Below, in pieces: positions 1 through 5,928 of a DNA stretch of 19,616 bases. The notes beneath the pieces were generated by a model. It ran no database searches and was not told where the DNA came from. It worked only from the letters and a program-made list of their open reading frames with translations. The DNA comes from JBBTRP01 sp038065125. GTDB taxonomy: Bacteria > Patescibacteriota > Patescibacteriia > JACQRZ01. The stretch is taken from NCBI GenBank assembly GCA_038065125.1, contig JBBTRP010000029.1, forward strand, positions 1 through 19,616, written 5' to 3'. The first letter of the stretch is position 1. Every line of letters begins with the position of its first letter. Made by a program: the position numbers and the translations under genes.

Positions 1-599
1 GGCAGTGAAGTAAGAAACGAGAGTGCCGCGACAACCGCGTACTGCCCGATATAATACGGCTGAAGCGGAAGGATCCGACCGTGGGCGAATACATACCGTT
101 CAGCTGTTTGGTGGATGATCGGATCATACCCAAATCCGTAGCGAAATGAGATGAGCGCGACACCAAACGCAGTGAAGCAATGCAGGATCAGCACCGGGGT
201 AAACACGATCCGGGGTGCGTGACGCCCGATGAGAAGCGTGGCGGTCGAGAGTCCGAACAGTACGAATGCGCCGATCGATACGGGAAACACCCATGGCGTG
301 CGAAGCATCTCATCGGTTCTTACCATGAAAAATAACGACAGCAGAAACAGATCAATACACGCCGCAAGAACGACAATCGCGCTTGTTCCAAATACGCCCT
401 CCCTTTGCGCGTGTGTCTGTTGGGAAAACGCGTAGCGTGTCCCGACCGTGACTGCACCCACACCGCTTACGATAAGTGCAAGGAGGCTCGTGGCAAGCGT
501 GATACCTGCCGTGATATAGGCAAGCGATGCACACAGCACGAAACTACACCACCAGATCACGCCGATCAAAACCCATTCGTCTCCGCCGGTCAATCGCAC
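1..599 (-). CDS. Polytopic membrane protein, N-terminal part (cut by window edge)
   Basis: An uninterrupted reading frame of 199 codons starts with GTG at 599 and runs off the window at position 1. It begins 4 nt after the stop of the upstream gene (604), so it is probably translated by coupling. An in-frame TGA lies just upstream, and the nearby ATG (601) is in another frame and stops after three codons, so GTG is the only common start. The protein is very hydrophobic, with about four or five membrane helices (roughly residues 9-52, 67-89, 97-121, 127-148). They are followed by a loop reading GFGYDPIIHQTAERYVFAHG, then ILPLQPYYIGQY. A Tyr-Asp-Pro-x-Ile-His loop after several helices recalls GT-C type glycosyltransferases and related envelope polymer enzymes. 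That family call is inference; the multipass character is clear. Confidence 0.7.
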   Translation of the reverse strand, partial: MRLTGGDEWVLIGVIWWCSFVLCASLAYITAGITLATSLLALIVSGVGAVTVGTRYAFSQQTHAQREGVFGTSAIVVLAACIDLFLLSLFFMVRTDEMLRTPWVFPVSIGAFVLFGLSTATLLIGRHAPRIVFTPVLILHCFTAFGVALISFRYGFGYDPIIHQTAERYVFAHGRILPLQPYYIGQYAVVAALSFLTSL

Positions 600-603
600 A
601 TGA

Positions 604-1317
604 TTATTTCCGATTCAACCCAAATTGATCATGTGAGCGAGTGAAAAACTCCTCTTGTTCTGCCGGGACGGGAAACCACAAACCCGAAATATAGGAAGCC
701 TCCAGCCCATGCGGTGGCACAAGGATATACGCGTCGTTCTCACCCGGATCCCCGGGGTGAAAATCAAAATCCGTTTGAAGTCTCGGCTCGAGCGCGAGCA
801 CAACACCCCGGCGCTTCACCGCGGCAGAGATGATCTCTTCAATGTCCTCGCGTTTGTGAAGACCTTTATACAGTTCAAGCTCATCCCCGTCTCTCGGCTC
901 AAAGTGATATAACAGACAATCAATAACAGAGCGGTGAGTTGAGTTGGTGGGGTCAAGATTCAGCGCTCGCAGAAGCGCAAACTGAGACTCGATCGTGTGG
1001 GCATAGGCTCGCGCCTGTTCGATCAAGGGAAGTGGCTCGTGCACCTCCGTCACCGAACGCCTCGGATCCTCAGGGCAGGGAAGCGTAACGCCTTTGGGAA
1101 AAAAATACAGTGACTGTTTTTGCGTATCGGTAGAGTCGGGATTCTCGATCGTTCCACCCGGAAGCGCGCCCGTGCGCACAATCTCAAGAAGCGACTCGAT
1201 GCTCGTCCCGTGATACCCGACACTTGCGCACGAGGCAAGTTCATCGGGCAAGCACGTCAGGCGCGAACACATATACTCGAATGTCTCCTGCCGGGATTCT
1301 TGAGAGTCGTGATGCAT
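604..1317 (-). CDS. Uncharacterised YHGTS protein, possible ADP-ribosyltransferase-like fold
   Basis: A 237-aa soluble protein with no signal or membrane segment. Near the N-terminus it has GYHGTSIESLLEIVRTGALP (about residues 34-53), a pattern of Tyr-His-Gly-Thr followed by an amphipathic helix and a Gly turn. This resembles the NAD-binding opening strand of KptA, PARP and related ART-fold proteins. The C-terminal part (RGVVLALEPRL, then NDAYILVPPHGL and YISGLWFPV) has the alternating strand pattern of such folds, but I cannot place a convincing catalytic Glu. It starts 6 nt after the toxin stop, with a weak GGA ahead of the ATG, and ends 4 nt before the membrane protein, so it is in the toxin-antitoxin operon. 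The function is unknown and the ART link is a hypothesis. Confidence 0.75.
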   Translation of the reverse strand: MHHDSQESRQETFEYMCSRLTCLPDELASCASVGYHGTSIESLLEIVRTGALPGGTIENPDSTDTQKQSLYFFPKGVTLPCPEDPRRSVTEVHEPLPLIEQARAYAHTIESQFALLRALNLDPTNSTHRSVIDCLLYHFEPRDGDELELYKGLHKREDIEEIISAAVKRRGVVLALEPRLQTDFDFHPGDPGENDAYILVPPHGLEASYISGLWFPVPAEQEEFFTRSHDQFGLNRK

Positions 1318-1323
1318 ACCGTC

Positions 1324-1578
1324 CTACATTTTTCTATAGATCGAATGATCGCCGACGTTTACCAACTGCACCGAAGTCTCTTCAAATTCAAAAACAACTC
1401 GATTGCGAAAGTCGACTGAAAAAGCCCAAAGATCTCCGATGGTCAACTTATGTGTTTTTAATGATGGGTGGAAGGGACTTTCCCGAAAAAGAAGGAGTTT
1501 CTTCCATGCAAGATTTTGGAGGTGCTTTGGAAGCTTTTTGAAAGAGCGTTTGAATCGAGGAGAATAGAAGATCTCCAT
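1324..1578 (-). CDS. RelE/ParE-superfamily toxin (type II TA)
   Basis: The 84-aa protein opens with MEIFYSPRFKRSFKKLPKHL, the beta-strand plus basic helix typical of RelE/YafQ/ParE toxins. It ends with VNVGDHSIYRKM, matching the usual C-terminal strand VGxHxxYR of the family. The length is normal (80-95 aa). Family members either cleave mRNA on the ribosome (RelE, YafQ) or inhibit gyrase (ParE). The C-terminal His-Ser-x-Tyr-Arg leans toward the RNase type, but the activity cannot be settled from sequence. It lies 9 nt downstream of the RHH antitoxin gene, the classical antitoxin-then-toxin order. The next gene starts 6 nt after its stop. Confidence 0.85.
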   Translation of the reverse strand: MEIFYSPRFKRSFKKLPKHLQNLAWKKLLLFRESPFHPSLKTHKLTIGDLWAFSVDFRNRVVFEFEETSVQLVNVGDHSIYRKM

Positions 1579-1587
1579 AGGTATGCT

Positions 1588-1836
1588 TTATGCAAGGAGA
1601 TCTTTTTTTGATGCCAATGTACGCAGCCGCTTCTGGGTTTGACTTGTTTTCGCCTCCCGAGAAAGCTCTTCAAGAAAATCCAAATCGTACGGATAGCGAT
1701 CATGCTCCTCGAGATGAAGGTCGCGCCGCAAAAGATCACGGATATATTCACTGACATTGTTATACCCTTTCTGCTTCAGCGACTGCTTCATTTTCACGGT
1801 GATAGCCTTATTCAGTGTAATATTGATGGTGTCCAT
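1588..1836 (-). CDS. Ribbon-helix-helix antitoxin (ParD/CopG-like)
   Basis: An 82-aa protein. The N-terminus, MDTINITLNKAITVKMKQSL, is a beta-strand followed by a helix, then a Gly turn and NNVSEYIRDLLRRDL. This is the ribbon-helix-helix pattern of ParD/CopG antitoxins, with strand residues contacting operator DNA as a dimer. The remaining acidic and basic tail (about residues 42-82) would wrap the toxin and is expected to be flexible. It is the first gene of the TA pair and ends 9 nt before the toxin. No clear SD precedes the ATG; a TACAAT -10-like box lies only a few bases upstream, so a very short leader is possible. Such antitoxins usually repress their own operon. Confidence 0.85.
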   Translation of the reverse strand: MDTINITLNKAITVKMKQSLKQKGYNNVSEYIRDLLRRDLHLEEHDRYPYDLDFLEELSREAKTSQTQKRLRTLASKKDLLA

Positions 1837-1904
1837 AAATTGTATGAAAAATGTATGGGTTTACTGTAGCATGCGACACTCAAAAATGCCAATCCTTTCC
1901 CGTG

Positions 1905-2081
1905 TCAGGACGGCTTCCAGTCAGAAATCACCAAACTTTTTCCATGCTTTTTAACGATCACCTTTCGGCGCTCCTTCCACTCCAGGTCGCGGATGAGATT
2001 GACCGGGATGCTGATAAAATACGTCGCCCCCATTTTCTGAATACTCCGAATATGTTCAAGGCCCACTTTTCTCCTCGGCAT
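1905..2081 (-). CDS. 58-aa AbrB/SpoVT (MazE-like) swapped-hairpin DNA-binding protein
   Basis: This short gene reads MPRRKVGLEHIRSIQKMGAT, then YFISIPVNLIRDLEWKERRK, then VIVKKHGKSLVISDWKPS. The middle follows the AbrB/SpoVT/MazE core: a strand with Gly, F-x-I-S-I-P, a helix (NLIRDLEW), then a V-x-V strand and K-x-L-x-I-x-x-W. The Pro after the SI strand and the final Trp-Lys are as in many minimal AbrB-like proteins of candidate phyla. It is probably a DNA-binding homodimer, either an antitoxin-like protein or a transcription regulator. It stands about 70 nt upstream of the RHH antitoxin on the same strand, and a 22-bp palindrome overlaps its promoter, fitting self-regulation. No toxin of its own is adjacent, so regulation of the downstream operon is also possible. 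Confidence 0.75.
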   Translation of the reverse strand: MPRRKVGLEHIRSIQKMGATYFISIPVNLIRDLEWKERRKVIVKKHGKSLVISDWKPS

Positions 2082-2110
2082 AAAGAAATATATATTTTAC
2101 TATATAACAT

Positions 2111-2132
2111 ATCATATAGTATACTATATGAT
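2111..2132. promoter_or_regulatory. 22-bp perfect palindrome, candidate operator
   Basis: The half site ATCATATAGTA is followed directly by its exact reverse complement, giving a perfect palindrome with no spacer. It covers the proposed -10 box of the AbrB-like gene (2123-2128), so a bound dimer would block transcription. A partial direct repeat (ACTATATA at 2099-2106 and ACTATATG at 2123-2130) suggests a second weaker site. No T-run follows it, so it is not a normal terminator. Confidence 0.6.
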
Positions 2133-2151
2133 TATTTTTGCATGCGCACAA
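2123..2151 (-). promoter_or_regulatory. Putative promoter of the AbrB-like gene
   Basis: On the minus strand there is a -35 box TTGTGC (2146-2151), a 17-nt spacer and a -10 box TATAGT (2123-2128). The expected start is near 2116, giving a leader of about 35 nt. The same TTGTGC -35 box recurs at two other places in this window. Confidence 0.45.
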
Positions 2152-2193
2152 TGGGAGTTTGCTTGATGAATCCTGAGAAGCTGGCAGTTATCG

Positions 2194-3051
2194 TTACTCC
2201 TTTGGAACAATCATGCTCACGATGGTGAGCGCGGTATCCCGATACTCATCATTGATGACTTGGAGATTGTACGCATGTCCATCATCCACAAAAACAAAAT
2301 GGAGAAAATCAGCCATCGAGTAAATCTCACGGTATGTAAGAATTCTCCGATCTGGAAGGGGCGGATTTGGAATGGTAATAATTGAAACATCCGCCATGAG
2401 ATCTGGGTTAGGGATGTCTCTTGAAATTTTAATATCGACAATGGGAAATTCCGCAAAACACTCAGATGGTTTTGGTTTTGCACATTCAACTTCGTTCGAT
2501 TCTGCCAGCTTCACTGTTTTAGGAGATCGTAACAAAAGCACACCTGCCCCATCCTCTGCCTCCCAGTCTTTTGGTATCTTTATTGCTCGCTTCAACGCTT
2601 TTGACGTAATCTCTTTCCACAGTGCAGGGTTAACGGCTTCAGATGAGGGTTGAAATTTTTCTGTATTTTTGTCGAACTCGACTGGTTCATCACCTGCGGT
2701 CGGAGTTGACGGATTTTTTTCAAGCGGTGCGCATGCGAATGATTCAAGGGGGGTTCGAGAGATCATCCTCGGCCCTCCCTCCACCGGAGAGGTACACACC
2801 TGCACATTCTCCGGTGACTTGCCGGCGGCAGAGTACAGAGCGTAGGCAAATGGCCATTGCAATTGAAGGAGACACTCGAAATTATCAAAGCACAGACTTG
2901 TCGGCGCAAGAACGGTTGCGACAACCGCTTTATCAAGGATGGTATAATTTTCCGGAGCTTTATTCATCGCGTATCCGAAAAACATAAATGAAAGAGCAAG
3001 AAAAAGACACAACACGATGAACACACCGTTTATGATAAGTGAAAAGGTCAA
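2194..3051 (-). CDS. Hypothetical protein with N-terminal membrane segment
   Basis: A 285-aa protein that I do not recognise as a named family. The first 30 residues form a strong membrane helix (LIINGVFIVLCLFLALSFMF). A second hydrophobic stretch around residues 40-77 includes three Cys. The middle (about 80-145) is Pro/Glu/Ser-rich and probably disordered. The last 140 residues start with ALKRAIKIPKDWEAEDGAG, resembling the opening of small exported domains of the DcrB/PsbP type ('IPxxW... G...L.SP'). The later LTYREIYSMADFLHFVFVDDG and final TALTIVSMIVP fit the same plan; this is inference. The chosen start is TTG at 3051, as no ATG is available nearby. An upstream ATT would add a Lys-rich N-terminus (EKKNLVL) and could be the true start. 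It is the last gene of a three-gene exported-protein run. Confidence 0.65.
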   Translation of the reverse strand: MTFSLIINGVFIVLCLFLALSFMFFGYAMNKAPENYTILDKAVVATVLAPTSLCFDNFECLLQLQWPFAYALYSAAGKSPENVQVCTSPVEGGPRMISRTPLESFACAPLEKNPSTPTAGDEPVEFDKNTEKFQPSSEAVNPALWKEITSKALKRAIKIPKDWEAEDGAGVLLLRSPKTVKLAESNEVECAKPKPSECFAEFPIVDIKISRDIPNPDLMADVSIITIPNPPLPDRRILTYREIYSMADFLHFVFVDDGHAYNLQVINDEYRDTALTIVSMIVPKE

Positions 3052-3107
3052 AACAAGATTCTTTTTTTCAATACTATTCTTTTGTTAAATGTAGTCGCAA
3101 TGGCACT

Positions 3108-4154
3108 CTACTTCACCATCACTGCAGTGTTATTGACGCCAAGCACAAAATACGGGCGCTCGCTTGAAGCACGCTTCATAACAACCCAAAATGGCTTATC
3201 GAAAATTAAATTTTTATGCCTTTGAATAGGTTGGACGGATGTTGTTCCAACCATCATCGACGCTTCGTTCTCGACTCGCACACCCTTGTGATCAAGATCA
3301 AATTTGATCTTTTCAAGCATTGCCTGTATCTCCTTATCTTCAAAGCCCTGATTTTTTAAAATGGACCCAACGAGATCATCGTACGTGCGCTCGTGGTCAA
3401 GATGGAGTTTTGGCATCTGAAACCTGTCATCTTCGCCCATACTCTCTAAGGCGTCTCGTGATTGGTGAATGGTCCTAATCACGGCATCAGGATCGCTCAT
3501 ATCATACCCTTTTCCAAGGTACAACTCATCAGCATTGTCTTTGAGTATTAACTTCAACAGAAAATGATCCTCGTCTCGATAGGACACAATGCCGACATTT
3601 GATCGTTCTTGTTCGTTTTTTGCTCGAAATCCCTTGACCGATTCGTTCATGAAGAAGACCTCGTCTTCTGAGAACTCAACCGGGTATTCTACTTTTTTCA
3701 GAAAGTACGCGTATGCAATAATATCCCGATCGCTCAGATTTACAGTCAAATCGCCGAACGACTTATCCGGGAATTTCTGTCGGGACTCACGATTGATCGT
3801 ATCAACCGTGCTTTGGCCATATCCGCTTTTGATATAGTAACTTGCGGCATCCAAATCATGCTTCGTGAAGGGAGCGCTATTGAACGTATCAGCGAGTTTC
3901 TGCGCCCGAGGATTTTTTACACTGAGATCGATTGTTCCATGAACAATAGTTTCCGATAGGTCATTCCACGCCAGGTTCATGGCAGCCCCGTAGACAGTGT
4001 TGCCTTGATACAGACTTCCCGTGCTGACATTCACCGTTGATGACGAACGAACGGAAAAAGAATTCTTTAATGAGTCTTTTATCGGCAGATACACATACGC
4101 GGCCACGGCAATGAGAACGGCAACGGCAATCGGGACGATTATTTTAAATTTCAT
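3108..4154 (-). CDS. Membrane-anchored serpin-like protein
   Basis: A 348-aa protein with an N-terminal membrane anchor (IIVPIAVAVLIAVAAYVYL, after MKFK) and a large extracytoplasmic domain. The C-terminus fits the serpin family. LIFDKPFWVVM (316-326) meets the serpin signature at 10 of 11 positions (Trp in place of an aliphatic or aromatic residue). It is preceded by a hinge-like VENEASMMVGTTSV (294-307) and followed by PYFVLGVNN, the usual last strand. Earlier segments also line up: TVDTINRESRQKF with 'INxW...T', DIIAYAYFLKKVEYPVEF with 'vNAiyFkgxWxxpF', and MPKLHLDHERTYDDLVGSIL with 'lPkfxxexxxdLxxxL'. Serpins inhibit Ser or Cys proteases by loop insertion. The hinge has Met-Met where inhibitory serpins have small residues, so inhibition is uncertain. 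It sits between two other exported-protein genes. Confidence 0.65.
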   Translation of the reverse strand: MKFKIIVPIAVAVLIAVAAYVYLPIKDSLKNSFSVRSSSTVNVSTGSLYQGNTVYGAAMNLAWNDLSETIVHGTIDLSVKNPRAQKLADTFNSAPFTKHDLDAASYYIKSGYGQSTVDTINRESRQKFPDKSFGDLTVNLSDRDIIAYAYFLKKVEYPVEFSEDEVFFMNESVKGFRAKNEQERSNVGIVSYRDEDHFLLKLILKDNADELYLGKGYDMSDPDAVIRTIHQSRDALESMGEDDRFQMPKLHLDHERTYDDLVGSILKNQGFEDKEIQAMLEKIKFDLDHKGVRVENEASMMVGTTSVQPIQRHKNLIFDKPFWVVMKRASSERPYFVLGVNNTAVMVK

Positions 4155-4199
4155 AGTGGTGAGTACGGGTAATGAGCGCTATACGCGGGCTTTGATGGA

Positions 4200-4757
4200 T
4201 CACTTACTCTGCTGCACGAGCGGATCATCAGCCATGAGGAGATAGATTGATTTCTCTTCGGATTTTGTACTATTTTTACAGGTCAACACATACGATGTCG
4301 CTTTGGTCGGGAAAACCTGCTCGCTGCCTGCTGCGCTCTTATCACCCGCCCATCCATCGGAAGCTGAACATATATCGGCATGTATCGCCTTCCAGGAAAG
4401 GGCCACGGATTTGCCGGCGGTAATCAGCCAGGGATCCGCATTGAACTCAACGGTGATATCGTCATTNNNNNNNNNNNNNNNNNNNNNNNNNNNNNNNNNN
4501 NNNNNNNNNNNNNNNNNNNNNNNNNNNNNNNNNNNNNNNNNNNNNNNNNNNNNNNNNNNNNNNNNNTTTCCTGACCACGAACCGGATGCAACGCAGTATT
4601 CGGCGTCGGGAGACATCCACTTTGCGTAGATACTATTTCCTTTGATAACCACATTCGAGGTTGTCAAAAATGACACCTGCAGTCTTTCCTGGGCAAGAGC
4701 AGATTCGCAGAGAAAAAGTGACGCCGCCACGGCGATTAGTGCACAAACTTTTTTCAT
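4200..4757 (-). CDS. Secreted protein with Ig-like repeats, interrupted by assembly gap
   Basis: The signal peptide MKKVCALIAVAASLFLCESA ends in ALA|Q at about residue 22. After it come at least two related beta domains. The first has SNVVIKGNSIYAKWMSPDAE then YCVASGSWSG. The second has GKSVALSWKAIHADICSASD then GWAGDKSAAGSEQVFPTKAT and SYVLTC. The scheme 'V.LSW...A..C.AS..W.G.....G...V.P....SY.LTC' is a widespread bacterial Ig/PKD-like surface repeat, with the paired Cys probably bonded. The 100-N gap (4467-4566) falls at the junction; exactly 100 Ns usually means unknown size, so more repeats could be missing and the apparent length of 185 aa is not reliable. It is the first gene of the run that leads to the serpin-like protein, and a promoter lies directly upstream. 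Confidence 0.75.
   Translation of the reverse strand: MKKVCALIAVAASLFLCESALAQERLQVSFLTTSNVVIKGNSIYAKWMSPDAEYCVASGSWSGXXXXXXXXXXXXXXXXXXXXXXXXXXXXXXXXXXNDDITVEFNADPWLITAGKSVALSWKAIHADICSASDGWAGDKSAAGSEQVFPTKATSYVLTCKNSTKSEEKSIYLLMADDPLVQQSK
4467..4566. other. Assembly gap (100 N)
   Basis: The run of exactly 100 N bases is a scaffolding placeholder. It lies between two copies of an Ig-like domain, where repeats could have broken the assembly. The frame happens to stay open across it, which is not evidence for its real size. Confidence 0.97.
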
Positions 4758-4768
4758 GATTGTACGAG

Positions 4769-4796
4769 ATTATGAGTGCGTAACATACGTTTACAA
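4769..4796 (-). promoter_or_regulatory. Putative promoter of the exported-protein run
   Basis: On the minus strand there is TTGTAA (4791-4796), a 16-nt spacer and CATAAT (4769-4774). The expected start is about 4762, only some 5 nt before the ATG at 4757, so the mRNA would be essentially leaderless. No SD is visible. Confidence 0.45.
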
Positions 4797-4830
4797 TAGC
4801 ATACCAACAGAACCCGCGTATAGGTTCTTC

Positions 4831-4880
4831 AATGAAAATAAAGGGGCCGGCGCAATCTGTGCGTTACAGATGCCCGGCCC
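4831..4880 (-). terminator. Intrinsic terminator of the PNP gene
   Basis: A GGGCCGG/CCGGCCC outer stem (4844-4850 with 4874-4880) and an ATCTGT/ACAGAT inner stem (4855-4860 with 4866-4871) are separated by a small internal loop. On the minus strand a T-rich tract (CCTTTATTTTCATT) follows. It lies 21 nt beyond the PNP stop codon. Confidence 0.8.
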
Positions 4881-4901
4881 GAGGTGTATGATTCTTCTCC
4901 G

Positions 4902-5801
4902 CTAGGTGACCTGTCCTGCGACTGCCCGCTCCTTCTTGAAGGGCATGTCTTGGATGACTGAGGTCACGAGGCGCATGAAGTCGAAGCTGACTTGCGCGGC
5001 GACCTCTTTGACCTCTAGGTGACTGAGCTTCTCCTTGGCGATACCGCCAGTCCAGTTCGTGACACACGAAAATCCCATGACCTCTGCGCCCATGTGCACG
5101 GCGGCGATTGCTTCGGGAGCAGACGACATACCCGCGAGGTCCACTCCCATGCCTTGGAGCCTCCGAGTTTCGGATGGTGTCTCATAGCTGGGGCCGGGCA
5201 TTGCCGCGTAAACTCCCATCGGGAGCTGCAGGCCGAGGGCCGATGCTTGACGTTGAGCGTACTCGCGCAGACGTGCGGAGTACACGTCACTCAGGTCGGT
5301 GTGATGTTCGCCGAGTGGATCGCCGTTCTCATCCATGAACTGCCCGCCCTGAATGGGATCGGGCTGGATGAAGTTGATGTGGTCCCGCATGAGGACCAGT
5401 CGCCCGGGCTCGTAGTTCAAATTCACCGATCCCGCGGCATTGGTCACGATCAGGATCTTCACGCCGAGCCGAACCAGCACGCGGGCCGGATGGACGATTG
5501 TCTGTATCCGATGCCCTTCATGCGCATGAACCCGGCCCGACAAGACTAGGACGTCGTTCAGTCCGACCTGACCGAGCCAGAGCTGTCCGGCGTGGCCGTC
5601 GGCCTTGCACTCCGGAAAGTGCGGGATATCAATGTAATCGATCCGCCGAGAATCAGCCAGGGACTTCTTGGCGAACTCCCCGAGGCCGGACCCCAAGATG
5701 ATGCCGATCTTGGGCTCTCTTTCTCGCAGCCAAGGCTTGAGGATGCCGAGTGATTGAGCCAGACTGGTTCCGACTTGGTCCAGATCCTTGCCTTTCGACA
5801 T
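4902..5801 (-). CDS. punA: Purine nucleoside phosphorylase (trimeric, PunA-type)
   Basis: It splits purine nucleosides (inosine and guanosine in this class) with phosphate into free base and ribose 1-phosphate, for purine salvage in the cytosol. The 299-aa length fits the trimeric class. Landmarks compared with human PNP: phosphate loop GSGLG (37-41), GRVHAHEGH (89-97, His92 like His86, Glu95 like Glu89), VTNAAG (119-124), PSYETPSE (204-211, Glu207 like Glu201), AGMS (Met225 like Met219) and VTN with Asn249 like base-binding Asn243. All key residues are present. I start at 5801 because AGGAG lies 10 nt upstream; a longer frame to 5891 would begin inside the preceding terminator region. The gene is GC-richer than most neighbours, with its own promoter and terminator, and it follows the 729-aa protein gene. 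Confidence 0.92.
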   Translation of the reverse strand: MSKGKDLDQVGTSLAQSLGILKPWLREREPKIGIILGSGLGEFAKKSLADSRRIDYIDIPHFPECKADGHAGQLWLGQVGLNDVLVLSGRVHAHEGHRIQTIVHPARVLVRLGVKILIVTNAAGSVNLNYEPGRLVLMRDHINFIQPDPIQGGQFMDENGDPLGEHHTDLSDVYSARLREYAQRQASALGLQLPMGVYAAMPGPSYETPSETRRLQGMGVDLAGMSSAPEAIAAVHMGAEVMGFSCVTNWTGGIAKEKLSHLEVKEVAAQVSFDFMRLVTSVIQDMPFKKERAVAGQVT

Positions 5802-5842
5802 TGGACACATTCTCCTATACAACTCTACGGTGACAATGAAAT

Positions 5843-5870
5843 ACCATACCCGAACCTGATTTTTTGTAAA
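5843..5870 (-). promoter_or_regulatory. punA: Putative promoter of the PNP gene
   Basis: On the minus strand there is TTTACA (5865-5870), a 16-nt spacer and TATGGT (5843-5848). The predicted start is near 5836, with a leader of about 35 nt that contains the AGGAG used to choose the PNP start. Confidence 0.4.
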
Positions 5871-5908
5871 TAAATCGGCCAGGCGCAACAAATCATGTGC
5901 GACTGGCC
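5864..5908 (-). terminator. Terminator after the coiled-coil gene
   Basis: GGCCAG (5877-5882) pairs with CTGGCC (5903-5908), with further weaker pairing inside the loop. On the minus strand it is followed by the T-rich GATTTATTTAC. It begins 20 nt past the stop at 5929, a spacing like that of the PNP terminator. Confidence 0.6.
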
Positions 5909-5928
5909 TCGTGTGCGTGAATCTCGGT

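Noticed and set aside
5802..5891. 30-residue N-terminal extension of PNP
   Set aside because: It would start inside the terminator region of the preceding gene and upstream of the predicted promoter start; AGGAG supports the start at 5801.
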